A DNA stretch of 64,000 bases from Virgibacillus chiguensis (GTDB lineage: Bacteria > Bacillota > Bacilli > Bacillales > Amphibacillaceae). The notes beneath the pieces are model-generated. The model was given only the letters and a program-made list of their open reading frames with translations. It was not told the origin of the DNA and made no database searches. The stretch is from NCBI RefSeq assembly GCF_900129865.1, contig NZ_FQXD01000009.1:1-64000 (forward strand). Reading direction: 5' to 3'. Shown piece after piece: positions 42,305-51,073 of this stretch (position 1 is its first letter; the number at the start of each line of letters is the position of its first letter). Both the position numbers and the translations under genes were made by a program.

Positions 42305-42586
42305 AAGCAACTCACTTTCTATCTATCATTGTTAATTTTACTGACAGTTCGTCATGAAAAAAAGTTATTTGTTTATTGGACGGCGTTTGTTCGCCTGATA
42401 TTCGAAAGCTTTCGTTTTCTCATCGGATATGAAACCGACAGATTGTGCTCAAGACAAGCGACAACGCACGATTTCTAATAAACAGCGATGTTTCTCTAAG
42501 TTCTCTACTTTATCTTTCCTCTTTTTTCTTCAGCCTTTCTATTATATAATAAAAAGAAATCGTCGAAAAGAAACGGATGAAAAAGC

Positions 42587-43906
42587 ATGCTATATAAAAA
42601 CGAACAACTTCATGAAGAAAAGGTGTTCAAAGATCCCGTGCACCGATATGTCCATGTGAGAGATCGGGTAATTTGGGATTTGATTGCGACACCTGAGTTT
42701 CAGAGACTGCGAAGAATTAAACAGTTAGGCACTACATATTTAACATTTCACGGAGCGGAGCATAGCCGATTTAATCACTCGCTTGGGGTATATGAAATCG
42801 TACGAAGAATACTAACAAATTTTGAAGGACGTCCACATTGGAATAAAGAGGAGCGTCTTCTTTGTTTATGTGCAGCGTTATTACATGATCTAGGGCACGG
42901 GCCGTTCTCCCATTCATTTGAGAAGGTATTTAAGCTGGATCATGAACATTATACACAGCAAATTATTTTAGGTAACACCAAAGTGAATGCCATTTTAGAA
43001 CGAGCAGAAAAGGGGTTTGCCCAAAAAGTTGCTGACGTGATAGCTAAAACATATCAAGACCAATTAGTGGTCAGCTTAATTTCAAGCCAAATTGATGCTG
43101 ATCGAATGGATTATTTGCAACGGGATGCGTATTTTACAGGTGTAAGTTATGGTCATTTTGATATGGAGCGAATTCTTCGTGTTATGCGTCCAATGGAAGA
43201 TCAAGTGGTGATTAAGGAAACAGGAATGCATGCTGTGGAAGATTATATTATGAGTCGCTATCAAATGTACTGGCAAGTATATTTCCATCCAGTTACGAGA
43301 AGTGCAGAAGTCATTCTTTGTAAAATATTGCAACGAGCCAAAGTGTTATATCACGATTCTACATATACGTTTACATTGAAGCCAACGCACTTTAAATCTT
43401 TTTTTGCAGGAAATGTAAAGCTAGAGGATTATTTAAAATTAGATGAGGGAATTGTTACGTATTATTTTCAACTATGGCAGGAAGAAGAAGATACGATTCT
43501 TCGTGATCTCTGCGAGCGGTTTATGAATCGCAGGCTGTTTAAGTATGTCGAATTTAATCCTAATTCACAGATGAATGAATGGATGGAACTACACAAGCTG
43601 TTTACGGATGTACATATTAATCCGGATTATTATTTGGTCGTTGATTCTTCCTCTGATTTACCATATGATTTTTACCGGCCTGGGGAAGAGGAGGAGCGTT
43701 TACCGATTCATTTATTAATGCCAAATGGTGAACTGCGTGAATTATCACGGCAGTCTGATATCGTTGAAGCTATTTCCGGGAAGAAACGAACCGATCATAA
43801 GTTGTATTATCCACATGATTTACTAGAAAACGTATCCGATCCAAGGAAGAAAAAGCGGATGAAAGAAATATTAATTGGTCAGGGAGAGGAAAAACATGTT
43901 AACTAA
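42587..43906 (+). CDS. ywfO: HD-domain phosphohydrolase YwfO
   Basis: This 439-residue dNTPase-like protein has KDPVHRYVHV at the start, then EHSRFNHSLGVYEI and ALLHDLGHGPFSHSFE, giving the His...His-Asp...Asp metal set, and SSQIDADRMDYLQRDAYFTG holding the last Asp. It is a full-length member of the same superfamily as the frameshifted gene at 2574. B. subtilis YwfO lies in the same place; it probably hydrolyses nucleotides. It overlaps ywgA by 11 bases. Confidence 0.88.
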   Translation: MLYKNEQLHEEKVFKDPVHRYVHVRDRVIWDLIATPEFQRLRRIKQLGTTYLTFHGAEHSRFNHSLGVYEIVRRILTNFEGRPHWNKEERLLCLCAALLHDLGHGPFSHSFEKVFKLDHEHYTQQIILGNTKVNAILERAEKGFAQKVADVIAKTYQDQLVVSLISSQIDADRMDYLQRDAYFTGVSYGHFDMERILRVMRPMEDQVVIKETGMHAVEDYIMSRYQMYWQVYFHPVTRSAEVILCKILQRAKVLYHDSTYTFTLKPTHFKSFFAGNVKLEDYLKLDEGIVTYYFQLWQEEEDTILRDLCERFMNRRLFKYVEFNPNSQMNEWMELHKLFTDVHINPDYYLVVDSSSDLPYDFYRPGEEEERLPIHLLMPNGELRELSRQSDIVEAISGKKRTDHKLYYPHDLLENVSDPRKKKRMKEILIGQGEEKHVN

Positions 43907-44390
43907 TCATGCGAAACTAATGCAGTTTTTTGCAGTAGCAAACGAAGTAACGGGAAGGAAAAAGCTGCAAAAAATGATTTTTATTTTGCAAAAATGTCAC
44001 ATGCCCTTTGAGGAGAAATTTGCGTTTCATTTTTATGGGCCATATTCTGAGGAGTTAACGTTACGGGTGGAAGAGCTATGTAATTTAGGTTTTATTAAAG
44101 AAGAAAAAGAAGATAGAAGCAATTACCATCAATACCATTATACAATTACAGAAGATGGACAAGCTTTTTTAGAACAGTTCAAGAAAGATATGCCTGATTT
44201 TTCACAGCAAGTGTATGCCATGAAGGAGAAAAGCTCCCGATTTTTGGAATTAGTCGCAACGATATTATATTTTGATGACTTGTCTTTAGAAGAGTCGATT
44301 GCAAAAGTGCATACGGTGAAGCCAAAACAAAAATATACAGACGAGGAAATTCAAGAAGCCATTTCCTTTATTCATGCAATTCGTCATTAA
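43896..44390 (+). CDS. ywgA: YwgA family protein
   Basis: The 164-residue protein starts at ATG 43896 behind GGGAGAGG and overlaps ywfO, implying coupling. Motifs are GRKKLQKMIFILQKCHMPFE and FAFHFYGPYSEEL, as in winged-helix DUF4065-like/Panacea-related proteins, then HYTITEDGQAFLEQF. Function unknown. The pairing with ywfO is conserved in Bacillus. Confidence 0.82.
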   Translation: MLTNHAKLMQFFAVANEVTGRKKLQKMIFILQKCHMPFEEKFAFHFYGPYSEELTLRVEELCNLGFIKEEKEDRSNYHQYHYTITEDGQAFLEQFKKDMPDFSQQVYAMKEKSSRFLELVATILYFDDLSLEESIAKVHTVKPKQKYTDEEIQEAISFIHAIRH

Positions 44391-44478
44391 AATTATTTGT
44401 GGGAAATCATGCTTTAGACGTTAGAATCTCACTATGATACAATCAAAATAATAATGAAAAAGAAGGAGGGTCTTTCGA

Positions 44479-44991
44479 ATGAGTTTCGATCAGTCTTCAA
44501 ACAAAAATAAATTTACAATTATTAAAGACGACTCGACAGATGGCCATGGTGGATATGGTTATGGTTCCATCAGCTTGGAAAATATGTCTTCTGTCATTGT
44601 AGATCCGAATGAAAATAAAGCTTATGTTGATATGGCCGCAATGCATGCTAGAAGTGATATTGAGCGGCGTGTGAAATATTTATCAGATAAAAGCGAAGTT
44701 CCAAATGGCAAATTGTATTGGATTGTTTGGGTAAATGTTGGACGGAATGAAAAAGGGACATATTTTGCGGGTATGGCAGGAAGCGAATTGGTTGTGGATC
44801 GACCTAATAAGCGTGCTTACAAATCGATGCCTGAGCATGTAAAACATATGGAGCAATCTTTGAAAGGTAAAATCGTTGTTGATCATATGGATGAGAAATC
44901 GAAGCAACTGTTAAAAGATTTTCTCGAAGACTTTGACCAAGAGATGTGGGAAAACTCAACAGAGGAGTTAAAAACAGCTTTGTCTGTATAA
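44479..44991 (+). CDS. ywhD: YwhD family protein
   Basis: This 170-residue soluble protein begins MSFDQSSNKNKFTIIKDDST, continues GGYGYGSISLENMSSVIVDP and GKLYWIVWVNVGRNEKG, and ends with a charged helix. Function is unknown; the family is confined to Bacillales and sits next to pbpG in B. subtilis as here. AGAAGGAGGG precedes the ATG. Confidence 0.85.
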   Translation: MSFDQSSNKNKFTIIKDDSTDGHGGYGYGSISLENMSSVIVDPNENKAYVDMAAMHARSDIERRVKYLSDKSEVPNGKLYWIVWVNVGRNEKGTYFAGMAGSELVVDRPNKRAYKSMPEHVKHMEQSLKGKIVVDHMDEKSKQLLKDFLEDFDQEMWENSTEELKTALSV

Positions 44992-45098
44992 AGTAATACT
45001 TCAATCAATAGGGGGATCTCCTAGATTGTTAGGTAGGACGAATATGGGGATGTAGTGCTGTTTTCTATTTAGATTTGTCCGGTTAGTGCATTTTCTTG

Positions 45099-45190
45099 CG
45101 CTATACAAAGTTTAACATTTTTAAGTTCATAGTATAAGAAAAACAAAGGCTTTTTCAATAAGACTTAGTGACAAGCCAAGTTTTTCTAAA
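45099..45190 (+). repeat. Family A hairpin repeat, copy A9
   Basis: GCGCTATACAAAGTTTAACA, AGTTCATAGTATAAG, AGAAAAACAAAGGC, TTAGTGACAAGCCAAG and TTTTTCTAAA. It lies between convergent ywhD and pbpG. Confidence 0.8.
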
Positions 45191-45334
45191 ATCGATTGTT
45201 TACAACACGTCATATTCGATATATAAATGTGAACAATTTGTGACTTTGTTATGAACATTGCGATTTTGACTTGTACTTTAGGATGGAAGTTTGTAAAATA
45301 TAGTCTACATGGGCTATTCATGTATTACTAGGAC

Positions 45335-45379
45335 AAAAAAGAGGTCGAATCCATTTATACTGGGTTTGACCTCTTTTTT
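45335..45379. terminator. Bidirectional terminator between ywhD and pbpG
   Basis: AAAAAAGAGGTC (45335-45346) is the exact complement of GACCTCTTTTTT (45368-45379), with further pairing inside. T-runs occur on both strands. Confidence 0.88.
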
Positions 45380-45380
45380 A

Positions 45381-45468
45381 TGGTAGGAATTAAAAAATTT
45401 AAGAGTTTATAGTCTAAAAAACCATAGCTTTCGTCATTCAACTTGGCGACAAGCAAAGTTTTTCTAAT
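45381..45468 (+). repeat. Family A hairpin repeat, copy A10
   Basis: GGTAGGAATTAAAAAATTTA, AGAGTTTATAGTCTAAAAAA, TTTCGTCATTC and AACTTGGCGACAAGC, ending AAAGTTTTTCTAATC. It is the second copy within 300 bases, right after the terminator. Confidence 0.78.
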
Positions 45469-45515
45469 CAATTATAGCTATCTCTAATCACCTTGAATTT
45501 TTGCTATTGCGTTTT

Positions 45516-47570
45516 TCACTCAAACAAGTCAAATAGCCTTTCAATAAATGATTTTTTTTGTTTTTCTATAGGTGCTTTATCAGTTTTATCATCCCTTGGT
45601 AAGTGTGCATTGCAGTAGGTTGTTGGCTCACTACCTTTTTCAAAAAACATGACTTTACTAGCAGAACAATAAGGCGTTGCCCGTTTACCAGTGGCAGGGT
45701 CCACAGGAATGCCAACAATTCCTGATGGGATGGGCAAGCTTTTAATGGGCTTATTTTGATGTACAGAAGTCATGAAATTAGCCCATATATCCTTTGCATA
45801 TGCCATTTCTTCAACAGCTTCAATCGTACGATTGTCATCGTAGCCGACCCAAATTCCTGCAACTACGGAAGGGCTAAAACCAATCATCCAGCTGTCAGAA
45901 TCTGTAGAGCCTGATTTTCCCGCGTATTTTCGATCAAGTTGGTCGATAATGGTAGACCCTGTTACTTGCATATATCCATTCAGTTCTCGATCAAACATAC
46001 CTGTCATTAATTGGGAAAGAATAAACGTCTTTTTCGGATCAAGCACTTGTTCGTTAGAATCATTAGATTTAGCGTAGACTGTATCTCCATAGCGGTTAAC
46101 AATTTTAGTAACAGTATGCCCGTCCACTTTCTTTCCTCCATTTGCTAACATGCTATATCCACGAACCATTTCTTTCATGGACACTACTTCTGAACCGAGC
46201 GCTAAGGAAGGTACAGCTGATAAATCACTTGTGAAACCAAACTGTTTGGCTGTATTTACTAACGTTTCAGGACCTATAAACATATTTGTTTTCACAGCAT
46301 AAATATTATCGGATAGCGCCAATGCTTGTGCTAGTGAAATAGGCTCATTTGCGTAATAGCCATTGAAATTACTCGGTTTATAGACATTTCCGTTTTCTAA
46401 CTTAAATGTAGTAGGTTGACTTATTAACATGGTAGAAGCATTGTAGCCCCGCTCTAACGCTGCATAGTATAGAAAAGGTTTAAAGGTAGAACCTGGCATT
46501 CGCTTTGCTTGCGTAGCGCGATTAAACGGACTGTCCACATAACTGCGTCCACCTACTATCGCAAGGATGCCTCCCGTTTTCGGATTCATTACTAATCCAC
46601 TACCTTGTATGTCACTTTGCTTCGACATTGTTTGTTGAAACTGTTCTTCTAAATCTGTTTGCGCTTTTTCTTGCATCGTGGTGTAAATTTGATACCCACC
46701 ACCACGAACTTCCTCAGCGTCTAACTCCAAAACGGCTGCTGCTTCTTTGATAGCGGCATGCTGGAAATAGGGACCTATTTGCTCTTGGTTATTCCGTTTA
46801 GCTTCATTATGGTACTGTAACGCTTCGTTTTTGGCTTCTTCATAGGCGCGACTTGAAATCATCGCTTCATTTTCCATGATCTTCAATATATGTTGCTGGC
46901 GTTGCTCTGCCTTTGTTGGGTCATTCAAAGGGGAATAATATGTTGGACCCTTCGGTATACCCGCAAGCATGGCAGATTCTGCTAGCGAAAGCTCACTAGC
47001 AGATTTTTGGAAGAACTGTTTACTTGCAGCTTCAATTCCGTAAGCGCCATGCCCATAATAGATGGTGTTTAAGTAGCCTTCTAGTAATTCCGATTTGGAG
47101 TAGAACATTTCCAATCTTATTGTATAAAATGCTTCTTTTATTTTTCTGCCCCATGTTTTTTCATGGCTTAAATATAGATTTCTTGCATATTGCTGTGTTA
47201 AAGTACTTGCACCTTCTTTAAGCGACAATGTTTTTATATTTTCAACAATGGCTCCTAAAATTCGTTTTACATCAAATCCATGGTGGTTGTAGAAATTGCG
47301 ATCTTCAACAGCCAGTGTAGCTTGAATTGCTTCATCAGCAATATGTTCTAGCGAGATCCAATCTTCTGTTTGATGCTCACCGACTTTAGCAAAAGGCTCC
47401 CCAGACTTGGTGTATAACGTTGTTTGTTGGTTCATTGATATTGGTGGGGGGCCTAAAAGATAGCTGACGACGTAAACGAAGGTCACAAAGGATAAACATA
47501 TTCCTACCAAAATGCCGGTTATTTTAAAGAATCGTTTGCGAACTGCGCTGTGTTTTTGTTTGCTTCTCAT
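45516..47570 (-). CDS. pbpG: Class A penicillin-binding protein, PbpG type
   Basis: This 684-residue bifunctional enzyme has an N-terminal anchor (ITGILVGICLSFVTFVYVVS), a glycosyltransferase GT51 domain (EDRNFYNHHGFDVKRI with the catalytic Glu, KEGASTLTQQYARNLYL) and a transpeptidase domain (STFKPF with the active Ser, LSDNIYAVK, and KSGSTDSDSWMIG). The C-terminal tail is short. Position beside ywhD matches PBP2d of B. subtilis, which acts in spore cortex and germ wall synthesis; the sporulation role is inferred from that synteny. Confidence 0.88.
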   Translation of the reverse strand: MRSKQKHSAVRKRFFKITGILVGICLSFVTFVYVVSYLLGPPPISMNQQTTLYTKSGEPFAKVGEHQTEDWISLEHIADEAIQATLAVEDRNFYNHHGFDVKRILGAIVENIKTLSLKEGASTLTQQYARNLYLSHEKTWGRKIKEAFYTIRLEMFYSKSELLEGYLNTIYYGHGAYGIEAASKQFFQKSASELSLAESAMLAGIPKGPTYYSPLNDPTKAEQRQQHILKIMENEAMISSRAYEEAKNEALQYHNEAKRNNQEQIGPYFQHAAIKEAAAVLELDAEEVRGGGYQIYTTMQEKAQTDLEEQFQQTMSKQSDIQGSGLVMNPKTGGILAIVGGRSYVDSPFNRATQAKRMPGSTFKPFLYYAALERGYNASTMLISQPTTFKLENGNVYKPSNFNGYYANEPISLAQALALSDNIYAVKTNMFIGPETLVNTAKQFGFTSDLSAVPSLALGSEVVSMKEMVRGYSMLANGGKKVDGHTVTKIVNRYGDTVYAKSNDSNEQVLDPKKTFILSQLMTGMFDRELNGYMQVTGSTIIDQLDRKYAGKSGSTDSDSWMIGFSPSVVAGIWVGYDDNRTIEAVEEMAYAKDIWANFMTSVHQNKPIKSLPIPSGIVGIPVDPATGKRATPYCSASKVMFFEKGSEPTTYCNAHLPRDDKTDKAPIEKQKKSFIERLFDLFE

Positions 47571-47679
47571 ATATGTTTTCCCTCTTTAAATAAATTCCGT
47601 TATTATCATTATGGGAAAATAAATGGAGAAATAAACATCTGAACTTGAATCTTCCATGCAAAGTCCTAAAGGTTAGAGA

Positions 47680-48612
47680 TTATAATAAAGCTTGGTTTTG
47701 AATATCTTTTAAAATGGCAATCGAGCTAGCAAATTTTCTTTGCTCTGTTTCATCCAAAGGGAAATCTGCTACTCCTTTTACACCAGTACGGTGAATAATG
47801 GATGGGACGCCGACATAAACATCTTTATGCCCATGTTCGCCAGTTAATAGCGTTCCAACCGGCAGGATAATATGCTCATTATTTAAGATCGCTTTTGTTA
47901 TTCTGGCTAACCCCATGCCAATAGCATAGTAGGTTGCTCCTTTCAAGGAAATAATCTCATAGGCAGCATTACGTACTTGCTCAGCAATTTGCGCTTTTTC
48001 TTCGGCCGATATTTTTTCAGCGATGGATGTGCCAGAAATGTTAGCGGTGCTCCATACTGGAAGTTGCGAGTCACCATGCTCTCCAATAATATATCCATGC
48101 ACGCTAGCTGGTGCGGTAGCAAATTTTTGTCCTAAAAGGAAACGGAATCTAGCGGAATCCAATACCGTACCAGAGCCAATTACTCGTTCTTTTGGCAACT
48201 GCGAAAATTTCCATGTTGCATAGGAAAGAATATCAACAGGGTTTGTTGCTACAATAAAAATACCATTAAATCCTGCATCCATAATGGATTTAACCATAGA
48301 TTTGAAGATCGCCACATTTTTATTAACAAGGTCTAATCTCGTTTCTCCTTCTTTTTGCGCTACACCAGCACAAATTACTACAATGGCTGCATCTTTACAA
48401 TCGGCATAAGTTCCTTGGGTAATATTCATAGCACTAGGGGCATATACGATGCCATGACTTAAGTCCATAACTTCACCTTTTGCTTTATCCTCATTTATAT
48501 CCACTAGAACAAGTTCATTGCTTAAACCTTGATTCATTAACGCATAAGCATAACTAGTTCCTACAGCTCCAGTTCCTACTAAAACAATTTTATTTCCTGG
48601 CGTAATTTCCAT
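47680..48612 (-). CDS. ldh: L-lactate dehydrogenase
   Basis: This 310-residue enzyme has KIVLVGTGAVGTSYAYALMN for NAD, ICAGVAQKEGETRLDLV covering the mobile loop with its Arg, IIGEHGDSQLPVWS with the proton-relay His, and DSARFRFLLGQKF, the L-LDH motif that distinguishes it from malate dehydrogenase. It reduces pyruvate to lactate. GGAGGAT precedes the ATG. I found no clear Rex site upstream. Confidence 0.93.
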   Translation of the reverse strand: MEITPGNKIVLVGTGAVGTSYAYALMNQGLSNELVLVDINEDKAKGEVMDLSHGIVYAPSAMNITQGTYADCKDAAIVVICAGVAQKEGETRLDLVNKNVAIFKSMVKSIMDAGFNGIFIVATNPVDILSYATWKFSQLPKERVIGSGTVLDSARFRFLLGQKFATAPASVHGYIIGEHGDSQLPVWSTANISGTSIAEKISAEEKAQIAEQVRNAAYEIISLKGATYYAIGMGLARITKAILNNEHIILPVGTLLTGEHGHKDVYVGVPSIIHRTGVKGVADFPLDETEQRKFASSIAILKDIQNQALL

Positions 48613-49204
48613 GATTATCCTCCTATGTAGGTTGTGTTCCTATTTTAGTTATAGGCAGTTATGTAACTTAAAAATTGCCTCTCGTTATATATTTCCTCGT
48701 TTGTTCAAAAAGAAACCATTCGAAAACGCTTTTTTAAAATAAATTCATAACGCGCCAAGAGATTGGTGACAACGAACAGTCTTAAGTAAAAGGGAGGGGT
48801 AAGTAAAGTGTGAAATTAAAGTTCAAAAAAAATGAAAAAATATAAAATTTAGTTCTATTTTTTGTCTTGGTATGGTAATATATGTTGTATATTACAAAAT
48901 ACTAAAAATTAAAATGATTTATATTTTTTTTAAAACAAAAAAAGAAACCGTTATTATATGCGTGAATTAGAGTAATAAAAGGTGTGCAAAGTCATTATTT
49001 TTTAATAGTTGCTTGTCTTGTGCTATCTGAAAGTGATGGATTAAGTCGTTTCTATGCAGGTTAGCTTCCGCGGAATTGAATTGGAGGAGGTGGTCGTATA
49101 TCGTTAAAAGCAATAGATGGGGAAACTTGTAAGGATTAGTAAAAACAGGACAAAGACGTGACGCAGGAGATTCATGTTTTTATGAAGGCATGTACTAACT
49201 GATT
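48613..49204. other. AT-rich non-coding region with a small dyad
   Basis: GTAATATA (48875-48882) and TATATTAC (48888-48895) form a 5-base-spaced dyad in a very AT-rich stretch. TTAGCTTCCGCGGAATTG near 49061 may be a worn piece of a family C element. No gene is visible. Confidence 0.35.
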
Positions 49205-49345
49205 TACCTTGAACGTAAGGCTGCGACTCCAGCGGAAATAATAGGAGTCTTGAGAACGGATAGCGAACGGTTTTTGAGAGAGAAGAGGCTCAAGCAGCCC
49301 TGAGGAAAGCGTCGGCTGTAGTGAAAAGTAATGAAGTTATAACAG
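49205..49345 (+). repeat. Family C repeat, copy C1
   Basis: GGCTGCGACTCCAGCGGAAA, GAGAGAAGAGGCTCAAGC, CCTGAGGAAAGCGTCGGCTG and TAGTGAAAAGTAATGAAG. This resembles a cloverleaf-like repeat widespread in Bacillaceae (memory). It lies 77 bases before the first binding-protein gene. Confidence 0.7.
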
Positions 49346-49421
49346 ATTGTATCATTCGTAAATGTATTCATTCAACTAGGCAAAAACGATACCTAAATAT
49401 AATATGCGAGGGGGAAGGGTA

Positions 49422-51020
49422 GTGAAATGGAAATTTTTTGTCATAGTTATCGTCATGTTTTTATCTGCTTGTAGTGAAAATAATAAGGAAGCAGATGGGA
49501 AGAAAAGGGAAGAAGCAATAGCCAATTTAAATGAAGAAGGAATGCCAATAGTAGATGAAAAGATTACTATTGAAGTCTTTTCAGGTCAAGCTGCAACTAC
49601 TGCAGAAGATTGGAATGATGTTCCCATCCTAAATGAATATGAAAAAATGACCAATATAGATATGCAGTGGGAACAAGTAGCCATTGACGGCTTAGCTGAA
49701 AAAAGAAACTTAACATTAGCGAGTGGAGATTTACCAGATTTATTTTATGGTACATATCTCCCCAATGCGGATGTGTATAAATATGGAAAGCAAGGTGTGC
49801 TCATTCCTTTAAATGATCTCATTGATAAATATGCTCCAAATATTAAGAATTATTTAGATGCATATCCGGAGATAAAGCAAGGGATTACTTTTCCTGATGG
49901 GAATATGTACGCTATTCCTAGACTAAGAGATCCAAACTCTCCTACTTCACTTATGGATGATAAACCGTGGATCAATAAAGACATTTTGGAAGAAGTGGGC
50001 ATGGATAATCCGGAAACGACGGAAGAATTTTATGCGTATTTAAAAGCTGCCAAGGAGTTATCTGTGAAAGGAAAAGACGTTATTCCGTTTAGTAGTGTGT
50101 CGATGGATCGCCTTTATCATTTAATATCTGGCGCATTTGGCGTATCTAATAAAGGAATTATGCATCGCTTAATTGACGAAGATCCTAAAACGGGCGAAAT
50201 GCGATTTTACCGAATTGCTGATGAATATAAACAAATGCTTGAATACATGAACAAATTATATACAGAAGGCCTCATTGAACAAAATATCTACTCCATAGAA
50301 GTAGACCAATTTCTTGCAAACGGAATGGAAGGGAGATATGCAGCTATGAACTTCTTTAATCCTATTGATTATTTTGGAGAAGAAGTTGGTAGTAGATATA
50401 TCCCAGGCAATGCGCTTGAAGGCCCGAATGGAGACAAAATGTTTACTGCAGTTTTATCTCCTGTAAATAGTTTAGGACATTTCTCCATAACAAATGTGAA
50501 TGAGAATCCAGAGGCAACATTACGTTGGTTGGATTACTTCTGGAGTGAGGAAGGGAAGAAAATGTTTTTTATGGGGCTCGAAGGAGAGACTTATAAAGAG
50601 ACGGCAGAAGGTCCAAAGCTTTTAGAAGAAATTACAAATAACCCTAATGGTTTGACTATTCAAGAAGCGCTGGCAAATTATATTATCAATCCAGGTGGCG
50701 GGCACCCTGTACTAGATGATCCTCGATATTCTACTGCACCAGAGTTTAGACCAGAAGATATTGAAAATGCGGAACACAATGAGCCTTATTTAATAGATGA
50801 ACCTTGGCCCATGTTTTTCTATGAAGATGATGAACAGAGCCGACTAGATGCATTAACAACAGATTTAAGTAAGTACGTAGGCGAAATGGAGGCTCAATTT
50901 GTAACCGGAGAGACCAGTTTTGCTGAATGGGATAATTATGTCCAAACGATGAAAGAGATGGGTCTCGATGAATATATGGAGATACAGAAAAAGGCATTAG
51001 ATAGGTATCTTGGAAACTAG
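49422..51020 (+). CDS. Sugar-binding lipoprotein 1 (LplA-like)
   Basis: The protein has 532 residues from GTG 49422, 7 bases behind GAGGGGG. The signal VKWKFFVIVIVMFLSACSEN has lipobox LSAC. The mature family 1 binding protein shares long near-identical blocks with its neighbour (DWNDVPILNEYEKMTNIDMQ, LDYFWSEEGKKMFFMGLEGE, YIINPGGGHPVLDD). The usual calcium-loop motif D-x-N-G-N-G of LplA proteins is absent: KELSVKGKDVIPFSS stands there. It is probably one of two alternative receptors for the downstream permeases. Confidence 0.82.
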   Translation: MKWKFFVIVIVMFLSACSENNKEADGKKREEAIANLNEEGMPIVDEKITIEVFSGQAATTAEDWNDVPILNEYEKMTNIDMQWEQVAIDGLAEKRNLTLASGDLPDLFYGTYLPNADVYKYGKQGVLIPLNDLIDKYAPNIKNYLDAYPEIKQGITFPDGNMYAIPRLRDPNSPTSLMDDKPWINKDILEEVGMDNPETTEEFYAYLKAAKELSVKGKDVIPFSSVSMDRLYHLISGAFGVSNKGIMHRLIDEDPKTGEMRFYRIADEYKQMLEYMNKLYTEGLIEQNIYSIEVDQFLANGMEGRYAAMNFFNPIDYFGEEVGSRYIPGNALEGPNGDKMFTAVLSPVNSLGHFSITNVNENPEATLRWLDYFWSEEGKKMFFMGLEGETYKETAEGPKLLEEITNNPNGLTIQEALANYIINPGGGHPVLDDPRYSTAPEFRPEDIENAEHNEPYLIDEPWPMFFYEDDEQSRLDALTTDLSKYVGEMEAQFVTGETSFAEWDNYVQTMKEMGLDEYMEIQKKALDRYLGN

Positions 51021-51073
51021 AGGAGTGAACGTTATCTTGCAATAAAATATGTGAGTTCAGGGGGGGATTAATA

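Noticed and set aside
42403-42414. CGAAAGCTTTCG palindrome between lipL and ywfO
   Set aside because: Perfect but short, far from both starts and without a regulator link; probably chance.
45127-45321. Leftward 64-codon frame
   Set aside because: Its end is made of family A repeat sequence.
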